From Deltaproteobacteria bacterium (GTDB taxonomy: Bacteria; Desulfobacterota; DSM-4660; Desulfatiglandales; HGW-15), in the NCBI GenBank assembly GCA_016926135.1, contig JAFGPH010000577.1, positions 1 through 5,916 on the forward strand: a DNA stretch of 5,916 bases, read 5' to 3'. A program made the position numbers and the translations under genes. Positions 1 to 5,818 of the stretch are shown here, piece after piece. The number at the start of each line of letters is the position of its first letter. The stretch's first letter is position 1. The notes under the pieces are model-generated. The model did no database searches. It was not told the DNA's origin and saw nothing but the letters and a program-made list of their open reading frames with translations.

Positions 1-404
1 ATGGGACCTCCCATCTGGCGCGGATAACGGTAGTACCAACACCGTACGTCTTGAGCCAGGTTCCCCCCAATGGTCGCCACGTTCCTGACATGGGGGGTGG
101 CTACCGAGTGGACCGCCTGGGCGAGAAGCCTGTATTCCTCCTTGATGTCGGGCAAGCGTAAGATGTCGGCCAGCCTGGCGAGGGCACCTATTCTCAACCC
201 CTTCGCGTTTTTCTTGATGTAGTCAAGGCCTTCGATGGTCTTAATATTGATCACCGCCTCAGGATATGCTGGGATACTCTTGTCTCTCATGGCGCTCAGA
301 AGGTCCGAGCCGCCTGCGTTGACCTTTGCGTTTCCATTGTAAACTCTGAGGAGTCTGGCGGCCTCCCTCATCGATCGTGCGTTGTGGTGTATGAACGTTT
401 TCAT
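1..404 (-). CDS. FAD-binding (medium) subunit of a xanthine dehydrogenase/HBCR-like molybdenum hydroxylase, 3' end beyond the window
   Basis: This is the N-terminal 134 residues of the flavoprotein subunit, which passes electrons between the Fe-S clusters and an external carrier. The frame is open from ATG at 404 to the left edge, so the C-terminal half is missing. Two FAD-contact motifs of the CO-dehydrogenase flavoprotein fold are visible: AGGSDLL at residues 30-36 (usual AGGTDL) and TIGGNL at 111-116. They are followed by QDVRCWYYRYP, with Cys122. In 4-hydroxybenzoyl-CoA reductase the beta subunit carries an inserted [4Fe-4S] cluster whose first ligand lies at this place (from memory also Cys122), so an extra cluster is plausible, but the other ligands would be off-window. 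The start overlaps the large-subunit stop as ATGA, and GGGAGGT lies 5 nt upstream. It is the last visible gene of the operon. The family is secure; the specific enzyme is not. Confidence 0.9.
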   Translation of the reverse strand, partial: MKTFIHHNARSMREAARLLRVYNGNAKVNAGGSDLLSAMRDKSIPAYPEAVINIKTIEGLDYIKKNAKGLRIGALARLADILRLPDIKEEYRLLAQAVHSVATPHVRNVATIGGNLAQDVRCWYYRYPRQMGGP

Positions 405-2689
405 TTCCTACCTCCCTTGTTCGAATCCGTTGCTCGCTCGAGGGCCTTGAGCACTCTGTCAGGCGTCATGGGGTACTCGTGCATCCATGTGCCGACCGCA
501 TTCGAGACGGCCATTAGTACGGCAGAAGGACCCGGAGACGTGGCGACCTCCCCCACACCCACGGCATGGAAACGGTGGCTGGGAAATGGCGTCTCCAGGA
601 CTACGTTGTCGATCACGGGAAGTTCACTGAAGGTGCGCCACTTGTAGTCGATCATGTTGGCGTTAACGATATGCCCCGTCCTGCGGTCGAGAATCGTCTC
701 CTCGAAGATCGCGCTGTCAATGCCGGCGGTGCCGAAACATGCGTTGAGCTGTCCTTCCAGTCCCTGGGGGTCTATTATCTTGCCCACATCGGTGGCATTC
801 ACGACGCGAATGAGATCGACCTTGCCCGTTTCCACATCGACCTCGACCTCTACAAAGCTCATCATGCAGTTGCACATGGTGAAATCAGGTTCGAAACGTC
901 CGTAACCCAGGATGGTGCGGTCGTTCCCCATGGTCCTCCACTTCAGGGTCTTCTTGGGGTCGTCTTTCACAAAAATAACCCCATCGGCCGTATCGAGTTC
1001 TCGGGGAGATACGCCAAGCTTGGGCGCGGCCAGTTCGAGAAGCTGCCGTCTCGCATCCTCTGCGGCATTGATAACGGCGCTTCCAATAGCATAGGTTCCC
1101 CTGGACCCTACGGGGCCGAACTCAAAGGGGGTGACGAGTGAGTCTGCAGGCGTCATGGAGATGCGCTCCAGCGGTATTTGAAGCACCTCGGCGGCCATCT
1201 TGACATAGTTACTCTTCTGACCGGTGCCGTGTTCAGCCACACAGAGGAAGATCGTGGCAGTCCCGTTATAGCCCAGTTGCACATAAGCCTCCGATGCGTC
1301 TTCTCCGATGTCGGCGTTTCCATGGACGCCAACACCGATGCCCCGTCGCTTGGTGCCATTCACCGCCGTTGGGGTTAGCCAGCCCTTCCATTTTCCCTTC
1401 CATCCGAAGGTCTCCGCCCCCTTGTCCATGGCCTTCGCGTAATCCACACCTCGGAAATCGTACCACCTGCCGTCTCGCCAATAGTAGCCTCCGCCGGGTT
1501 TGACAAAATTCTTTTTGAGTACATCGAAAGGATCGAGCCCTGCCTTCTCCATGGCGAGGCTCAGAAGAGGGATGAATGAGCACTTCAATTCCTGACCACC
1601 GAACCCCCTCATGGAACCTGAGGCATTCCTGTTCGTCACCACGATATGATTCTTCAGATCCCAGTTGGGGCACTGGGCCATGATCATAAGCTCCCCTGAT
1701 CCTATTGCTACCTGGGCCTGAGTCGTAAATGAATAGTACCCCGTATCCACATACCAGGTCCCCTGTATGGCCGTTAGTGTTCCGTCCCTTTTCATCCCCA
1801 CCCTTGCATGAATGCGGGATCCGAGTCTCAAGACAAAGGAGGCGAGGTGTTCCTCTTTTGTAAAGAAAACCTTGACGGGCCGCTTTGTGGCCCTGCTGAG
1901 GAGCACGGCATAGGATTGCACCTGCCAGCACATGATTTTTGTTCCAAATCCGCCGCCTACGTGAGATCCGATGCTCCTTATCTCTACCTGCCTGTTGAAG
2001 ACGTGGAAGAGGGTCACCTTGTCCATATAGGGGGCCTGGCTGGTCCCCCAGAGGGTCACCTTGTCAGGGTCCTCCCACCGAGCTACCGCTCCTACTGATT
2101 CGATCGCTGCGGCGTTGGGCATGTTCTCGTATCCAAAGACCCCTTCCGTGATGACGTCGGCCTCCGCGAACCCCTTTTCCACATCCCCCCTTACCACTCC
2201 CTTCAGGCAGTTGGGCCCATAGATGATGGTACCTCCCGGCAGGATGTTGTCGGGGTATTCGTCATAAATGGCAGGAGCACCGGGTTTCATGGCGGAATCG
2301 ATATCAAAGACCGCCGGGAGCACCTCGTACTCCACGTCGATGAGGTCGAGGGCTTCCTCCGCGATCTCTTCCGTGGCGGCCGCCACAAGGGCCACGGCAT
2401 CTCCCACGTATCGGACCTTTTTATCGAGGATGCGAACATTTCGGGGCGTCCCCCCCCGGAAGTCGGGGATGTCCTGCCATGTGAGAACCGTCTTGACGCC
2501 CGGCAAGGCTTCGGCCCTGCGCTTGTCGATTTTTTTGATCCACGCATGGGCATATGGGCTTCGCAGCACTTTTCCATAAAGGAGACCTGGAAATTTCCGG
2601 TCATCCATGAACTCTGCAGCCCCGGTGACGATGTCTACCGCGTCTCTCCGGGGAAGTGGTCTTCCTATGAATCTGTATGCCTCCTCCAT
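401..2689 (-). CDS. Molybdopterin-binding large subunit of a xanthine dehydrogenase/HBCR-like enzyme
   Basis: This 762-aa catalytic subunit holds the molybdenum-pterin cofactor. Its length is normal for the family. The N-terminal hammerhead domain (about 1-125) opens with IGRPLPRRDA and contains KVLRSPYAHA at 40-49. The two Mo-pterin lobes follow, with GGGFGTK at 245-251, SMRGFGGQE at 359-367, EHGTGQ at 486-491, VGSRGTY at 527-533 and GVGE at 711-714. Glu714 is the expected base that acts at the Mo centre. The RGFGG loop differs from the AYRCSF loop of form I CO dehydrogenase, so it is not CoxL. Several motifs deviate from the textbook consensus (see findings). An upstream ATG at 2752 would add 21 residues inside the small-subunit gene. 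ATG 2689 is preferred because it overlaps that gene's stop (TAATG), has GGGAGG 5 nt upstream and begins at the conserved domain. The substrate is unknown; CoA thioesters are suggested only by context. Confidence 0.93.
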   Translation of the reverse strand: MEEAYRFIGRPLPRRDAVDIVTGAAEFMDDRKFPGLLYGKVLRSPYAHAWIKKIDKRRAEALPGVKTVLTWQDIPDFRGGTPRNVRILDKKVRYVGDAVALVAAATEEIAEEALDLIDVEYEVLPAVFDIDSAMKPGAPAIYDEYPDNILPGGTIIYGPNCLKGVVRGDVEKGFAEADVITEGVFGYENMPNAAAIESVGAVARWEDPDKVTLWGTSQAPYMDKVTLFHVFNRQVEIRSIGSHVGGGFGTKIMCWQVQSYAVLLSRATKRPVKVFFTKEEHLASFVLRLGSRIHARVGMKRDGTLTAIQGTWYVDTGYYSFTTQAQVAIGSGELMIMAQCPNWDLKNHIVVTNRNASGSMRGFGGQELKCSFIPLLSLAMEKAGLDPFDVLKKNFVKPGGGYYWRDGRWYDFRGVDYAKAMDKGAETFGWKGKWKGWLTPTAVNGTKRRGIGVGVHGNADIGEDASEAYVQLGYNGTATIFLCVAEHGTGQKSNYVKMAAEVLQIPLERISMTPADSLVTPFEFGPVGSRGTYAIGSAVINAAEDARRQLLELAAPKLGVSPRELDTADGVIFVKDDPKKTLKWRTMGNDRTILGYGRFEPDFTMCNCMMSFVEVEVDVETGKVDLIRVVNATDVGKIIDPQGLEGQLNACFGTAGIDSAIFEETILDRRTGHIVNANMIDYKWRTFSELPVIDNVVLETPFPSHRFHAVGVGEVATSPGPSAVLMAVSNAVGTWMHEYPMTPDRVLKALERATDSNKGGRK

Positions 2690-3228
2690 TACTTCCTCCC
2701 TTTGTCCACAACAGACATGACGGCCCTCACCACGTGGTAGTGGCTGACGCAACGGCAGAAATTGCCCGAAAGGGCCTCCTTCACCTCATCCTCTGAAGGA
2801 GATGGGTTTTCGTTGAGAAGGGCCTTCGAAGTCATGATCATGCCGGGCGTACAGAAACCGCACTGAAAGGCCGTATGATCGACAAAGGCCTGCTGGAGAG
2901 GATCGAGCTCGCCTGTTTCGGCGTTCCTCAGACCTTCAATGGTGGTGATTTTCTTCCCATCGCACTCCACTGTCAGCATCTTGCATGAAAGGACAGCTCT
3001 TCCATCCATGATCACGGTGCAGGCCCCGCAGGCCCCCTCGTCGCAGGAAACCTTGGTACCTGTAAGACCCAGGGTTTCCCGGAGGGTATGAGACAGCGTA
3101 TGACACGGTTCCACATCTCCCGGTCTGCTGCCCACCGTCAGTTCATGATCCATCCCATTCACCGTGAGTGTAATCAGTTCTGCGCCGGCAATCCTCTTTT
3201 TCACCATGGCCGTCCTTTTTTTAGGCAT
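2689..3228 (-). CDS. [2Fe-2S] small subunit of a xanthine dehydrogenase/HBCR-like enzyme
   Basis: This 179-aa electron-transfer subunit carries two [2Fe-2S] clusters. The N-terminal ferredoxin fold holds Cys62, Cys67, Cys70 and Cys82 (CDEGACGAC, then SC). The C-terminal helical domain holds Cys123 and Cys126 (QCGFCTPGM), then Cys158 and Cys160 (GNFCRC). All eight expected ligands are present. It is longer than usual: there is a basic N-terminal tail of about 15 residues, and the ferredoxin fold seems to carry roughly 7 extra residues around GDVEPCH (36-43) with an additional Cys42. The residues after the CRC motif are VSHYH, where TGY is usual. ATG 3228 has AGGAGGT 7 nt upstream; an internal ATG at 3207 lacks a comparable site. 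The gene is followed with a 1-nt overlap by the large subunit. No Tat signal is seen, as is normal for cytoplasmic members. Confidence 0.94.
   Translation of the reverse strand: MPKKRTAMVKKRIAGAELITLTVNGMDHELTVGSRPGDVEPCHTLSHTLRETLGLTGTKVSCDEGACGACTVIMDGRAVLSCKMLTVECDGKKITTIEGLRNAETGELDPLQQAFVDHTAFQCGFCTPGMIMTSKALLNENPSPSEDEVKEALSGNFCRCVSHYHVVRAVMSVVDKGRK
2695..2700 (-). promoter_or_regulatory. Ribosome binding site of the large subunit, inside the small-subunit 3' end
   Basis: GGGAGG lies 5 nt before ATG 2689 and within the last codons of the small subunit. It decides for the 762-aa start over the longer reading from 2752. With the 1-nt TAATG overlap it suggests that ribosomes finishing the small subunit re-initiate here. 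Confidence 0.75.
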
Positions 3229-3265
3229 ACCATCTACCTCCTGTTTCTAATTTTGATGCTGCACT

Positions 3266-3292
3266 CGGGGGTTTTTCTGAAACAAGCCCCCC
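3266..3292 (-). other. Possible intra-operon hairpin between the small ORF and the small-subunit gene
   Basis: A G run and a C run (GGGGG and CCCCC), together with GTTT/AAAC, can pair around a short loop with an asymmetric bulge. No U-tract follows, so it is not a Rho-independent terminator. It could be an mRNA processing or stability element just before the Shine-Dalgarno of the small subunit. This is by eye only. Confidence 0.25.
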
Positions 3293-3294
3293 AA

Positions 3295-3372
3295 TCAGCG
3301 CATTGCTACACGCCACTCGTCTTCTTCGTCTGCCCCACCTTTTTCCTGGTGCTTCATGGCCCTTTCGCTCAT
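3295..3372 (-). CDS. Possible 25-aa small ORF coupled to the ligase stop
   Basis: I do not recognise this peptide. It begins MSERAMKHQ and ends WRVAMR. It is strongly charged, has an acidic stretch (ADEEDE) at about 14-19, and shows no membrane segment or cysteine. Its ATG overlaps the ligase TGA by 4 nt (ATGA), and AGGAG and GAGG lie 8 and 5 nt upstream, so its initiation signals are as good as those of its neighbours. It fills about half of the gap between ligase and small subunit. It may be a real microprotein, a leader that couples translation across the gap, or chance. Length alone gives no coding support. Confidence 0.35.
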   Translation of the reverse strand: MSERAMKHQEKGGADEEDEWRVAMR

Positions 3373-4976
3373 ATCTTCCTCTCCTTGCCCTGCCAGTACC
3401 CATCCCTGAGTTCCCTTTTTAAAATTTTCCCCTGCGGGTTCTTGGGAAGGGCGTCTACGAATTCCACGGACCTTGGCGATTTGTAACGGGCAAGATTACT
3501 TTTACAGAAACTTATAACGTCCTCTGCACTCAGGCTCTGCCCCTCCTTGAGAGTAATCACGGCGTGGACCCTCTCCACCCACTTTTCGTCCGGAACACCG
3601 ACCACTGCAGCCTCCAGCACCGCGGGGTGACGGTAGAGCACTTCTTCTACTTCTCTGGGGAAAACGTTCTCCCCTCCGGTAATGATCATGTCTTTTTTTC
3701 TATCAACGATATAGATGAATCCCTTCTCGTCGTAGAAGCCCATGTCCCCCGTATGAAGCCACCCGTCGACAATAGTCTTGGCCGTATCCTCGGGTTTCCT
3801 CCAGTAACCTACCATAATGGACTTGCTCTGTACGGCAATCTCACCTACTTCGCCCGGATTCACGTCGTTGTTCTCCTCATCGAGGACCCTCACGTGCACG
3901 CCGATACAGGGTTGCCCGCAGGAAGCCAACACCTTCTGTTCTTCAGGGGATCTATCCAGGACCCGGTGGGCTTCTGCAGTGAGAATCGCGATGTCCGGAC
4001 CTGATTCAGACTGTCCATAGCCCTGGGCGAAGACCTCCCCAAAGGTGTCAATCCCCTTGCGTAACAGTTCCACCGGCATGGGAGAGGCAGCGTACCACAT
4101 TCGCTCGAGGTGTCTAAGGTTGTACTTGTCCACCTCGGGAAGGGCAAGGAAGCCGACGAGGTGCGTCGGTACGATGTGAATATCGGTCGCCTCTTCATCT
4201 TGAAGAGTGCGGAGGGTAGCCTTCGGGTCAAAAGACCGCTGAGCCATGATGACGTTACTTGCCCCGACATAGAAAAAGGCCCAGAAGTGAGACCAACCGC
4301 CGATATGGAAGAGAGGAAGGATCATGATGTGTTTGTGGTGAGGTTTGAGTCCAACCAGAAGGGCCTTGGTTCTGGCCTCCTCAAGTTTGCGGATGTGTGT
4401 GTAGACAGCGCCACGGGGGACACCGGTGGTGCCGCTGGTATAGAAGATGATGAAAGGGTCTGTCTCCTGTATATCTACATCAGGCTCATCTGTGGGGAAC
4501 CCGGTGATAAGCTCATTGTGGGAGATCATCCCCTCAGCGGGTTGTTCGACGGCAATGTAATGGACAACGTTTCTCAGAAGGGCTTTGAGTCCTTCCACCA
4601 CCGCCGCCAGTTCAGAACCCACAAATAGAGCTTTTACTTCCGAATAGTTGATGAGGTACTCGAGTTCAGACACCTGCATCCTTGGGTTAAAGGGAGACAC
4701 CACAAACCCTCCCTTCATGGCCGCGCCAGTGATATCAGTGCACTCCAGACAGTTCCAGGAGAGGATACCTATGCCGTCGCCTTTCTTGAGACCCAGTGAC
4801 TGAAGAGCATGAACCAAGCTGTTCACCCGTTCATTATATCGGAAAAAGCTGACCCGTTGCTGCCCGTATACGAAGGCCTCTCCATCCGCCCGAAGCAGCG
4901 CGTTTCTGTATATGATATCCGCATAGGTTCCAACAGGATAGCGGCCCAATTCCTTAAGTATCTGCTTCTTTGACAT
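3369..4976 (-). CDS. AMP-forming acyl/aryl-CoA ligase (ANL superfamily)
   Basis: This 535-aa ligase activates a carboxylic acid with ATP to an acyl-AMP and then to the CoA thioester, probably in the cytoplasm. The core motifs are in order and intact: P-loop YTSGTTGVPRG at 179-189 (Arg replaces the usual Lys of PKG), YGQSES at 320-325, HTGD at 408-411, VDRKKDMI at 424-431, GGENVFPREVEE at 434-445, and NPQGKILKREL at 513-523 with the adenylation lysine Lys517. Length is typical for FadD-like and aromatic acid ligases; the motifs do not fix the substrate. The reading frame extends upstream to 5168, but those 64 extra residues are a regulator remnant. ATG 4976 has a near-perfect AAGGAGG 5 nt upstream and begins the normal ligase N-terminus. 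It precedes the molybdenum-hydroxylase genes on the same strand with a 140-nt gap, which suggests that it makes that enzyme's CoA-thioester substrate. Confidence 0.93.
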   Translation of the reverse strand: MSKKQILKELGRYPVGTYADIIYRNALLRADGEAFVYGQQRVSFFRYNERVNSLVHALQSLGLKKGDGIGILSWNCLECTDITGAAMKGGFVVSPFNPRMQVSELEYLINYSEVKALFVGSELAAVVEGLKALLRNVVHYIAVEQPAEGMISHNELITGFPTDEPDVDIQETDPFIIFYTSGTTGVPRGAVYTHIRKLEEARTKALLVGLKPHHKHIMILPLFHIGGWSHFWAFFYVGASNVIMAQRSFDPKATLRTLQDEEATDIHIVPTHLVGFLALPEVDKYNLRHLERMWYAASPMPVELLRKGIDTFGEVFAQGYGQSESGPDIAILTAEAHRVLDRSPEEQKVLASCGQPCIGVHVRVLDEENNDVNPGEVGEIAVQSKSIMVGYWRKPEDTAKTIVDGWLHTGDMGFYDEKGFIYIVDRKKDMIITGGENVFPREVEEVLYRHPAVLEAAVVGVPDEKWVERVHAVITLKEGQSLSAEDVISFCKSNLARYKSPRSVEFVDALPKNPQGKILKRELRDGYWQGKERKI

Positions 4977-5573
4977 CCAGTCCTCCTTGGTCAGACTCGT
5001 GTGAGCCAGCTGCCGCTTTGCCTCCAGGACAATTTCCTTTCGTATCATCTGTCCCGTTGCCAACCCGTTGTCTTTCCTTTCAAGTTCACACAAATGCGCC
5101 TCGCTGATACAGAGCCTATCGGCGTGGGAGGCGGGTGCTCTCTGTGTAAGGTAATCTTGGGAGACCATTTTTTCTGAAAAGTCTCACCAGGGCCAAACTC
5201 TTGATGTCGCCGTTTTTGTTGATATCGTCCATAAAGATGCGCTGCATCTGTATGAGCAAAATGATGAAGTGGAATCTCAGGTTGAGTTCACGTCCATAGG
5301 CGCGGGACCCATGTTCTTTCTCGATCTGATTGAAGATCTGGTGCATGATTTGTCCCCTGGGCCTGTCTAAGACAAGATGAGGCATATAGAGGGTGTTGTG
5401 TAAAAAATCCCATCAATATGCATGATTTCATAGAAGGCGTGGTGATGGGGAAAAGGCGCGTGTGACAGTGAACACATCTGGTCAAAGGCATTAATACTGA
5501 AATTTTCAACACCTTCGGAAAAACTATCCAGGGTGTGCACTGACAGATTTTTTGATTCAGACTGCATTGACAT
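4977..5573 (-). pseudogene. Decayed AraC-family transcriptional regulator (internal deletion, frameshifts, truncated 3' end)
   Basis: Three pieces in different frames join into one AraC/XylS-like protein. Piece 1 (5573 to about 5408) gives the cupin start, with FPHHHAFYEI like the family's PHxHxFYEI. Piece 2 (about 5407-5174) gives the linker region, with HNTLYMPHLVL, QIFNQIEKEHGS and FIILLIQMQRIF. Piece 3 (about 5173-4977) gives the first HTH, with LTQRAPASHADRLCISEAHL and IVLEAKRQLAHTSLT. About 198 residues remain, against roughly 280-300 in intact members. Some 60 residues of the cupin barrel are missing at the first junction, and the second HTH with the usual EIA...F...YF..FK signature is absent because the ligase begins there. 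Piece 2 to 3 needs one base removed from an A6 run (5168-5173). No good Shine-Dalgarno precedes ATG 5573. It probably once controlled the downstream operon; as written it cannot give a normal regulator. Confidence 0.8.
4982..4988 (-). promoter_or_regulatory. Ribosome binding site of the ligase, embedded in the regulator relic
   Basis: AAGGAGG sits 5 nt before ATG 4976 and settles the ligase start. The same bases read as Lys-Glu-Asp in the frame of the AraC remnant, so the site lies at or next to the point where the regulator's 3' end was lost. Confidence 0.85.
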
Positions 5574-5594
5574 TCATGAATCATAATCTTAATT

Positions 5595-5621
5595 AAATAA
5601 GGCCTAATGTCTTATTTTTTT
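5595..5621. other. AT-rich hairpin followed by a T run
   Basis: AAATAAG (5595-5601) and CTTATTT (5611-5617) form a perfect 7-bp inverted repeat around a 9-nt loop, and the T run continues to 5621. On the plus strand this has the shape of a terminator, but the stem is AT-rich and no plus-strand gene ends upstream. It lies 22 bp before the relic's ATG on the other strand, so it could instead be part of an old leader, promoter or operator. Confidence 0.3.
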
Positions 5622-5651
5622 ACAAATGAAGTATGGCAAATAGCGCTCGGC

Positions 5652-5668
5652 GTGTCAAGTGAGGACAC
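5652..5668. repeat. Inverted repeat GTGTC-N7-GACAC, with a second AGGACACC copy nearby
   Basis: GTGTC (5652-5656) and GACAC (5664-5668) are perfect arms around 7 nt. The octamer AGGACACC overlapping the right arm (5662-5669) recurs at 5688-5695, 26 bp further on. Such an arrangement fits a regulator binding site, or the repeated motifs of a transposon end. No transposase is visible, and no function can be assigned. Confidence 0.35.
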
Positions 5669-5714
5669 CGGTCTCTGAGTCACCATCAGGACACCATCTG
5701 CAGCGTTGCCCCTG

Positions 5715-5727
5715 AAGGCGCCGCCTT
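5715..5727. repeat. Palindrome AAGGCG-C-CGCCTT in the divergent intergenic region
   Basis: Two perfect 6-bp arms flank a single central C, about 90 bp before the divergent plus-strand start. It is a candidate operator or small hairpin. With only 13 bp involved, chance is possible. Confidence 0.3.
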
Positions 5728-5766
5728 ACTCATAACTTTAAGTGGGGATTGGGGTTTCTCCCACAC

Positions 5767-5783
5767 CCGAATCTTGGGTTCGG
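5767..5783. repeat. Inverted repeat CCGAA-N7-TTCGG upstream of the plus-strand gene
   Basis: Perfect 5-bp arms surround a 7-nt loop, 36 nt before ATG 5819, and a T5 run lies at 5789-5793. It has the same 5-7-5 geometry as the repeat at 5652-5668 but a different sequence. It could be an operator or a weak leader hairpin; the gap to the T run argues against a standard terminator. Confidence 0.25.
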
Positions 5784-5818
5784 ACAACTTTTTCCTGACA
5801 TAGGGGAGGGGTGAATCC

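Noticed and set aside
384..1141. Plus-strand open frames across the large-subunit gene (191 and 87 residues, among others)
   Set aside because: They are antisense to a clearly conserved gene and show no recognisable domain or ribosome binding site.
1266..1931. 221-residue minus-strand frame inside the large subunit
   Set aside because: It is a shifted-frame shadow of the GGGFG/RGFGG-bearing gene with an implausible composition and no motif; the true frame is continuous, so it is not evidence of a frameshift.
401..2689. Aerobic CO dehydrogenase (CoxL) assignment
   Set aside because: The AYRCSF active-site loop of form I CoxL is absent and the loop reads SMRGFGGQE, so only the broader family is supported.
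401..2752. 783-residue start for the large subunit at 2752
   Set aside because: The extra 21 residues are an out-of-frame reading of the small-subunit C-terminus, and ATG 2689 has a Shine-Dalgarno, a coupling overlap and the conserved N-terminus.
3088..3486. 132-residue plus-strand frame spanning the small-subunit start and ligase end
   Set aside because: It crosses two real genes and the gap on the opposite strand; its hydrophobic stretch comes from the reverse reading of charged codons.
4110..4628. 172-residue plus-strand frame opposite the ligase
   Set aside because: It lies antisense to the ligase P-loop region and has no family features.
5595..5621. Firm call of a Rho-independent terminator
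   Set aside because: The stem is AT-rich and no plus-strand gene ends upstream; on the minus strand it precedes a gene.
5574..5660. Sigma-70 promoter for the minus-strand relic, for example TTGCCA with a downstream AATAAG
   Set aside because: The boxes match the consensus weakly, and AT-rich sequence offers many such pairs by chance.
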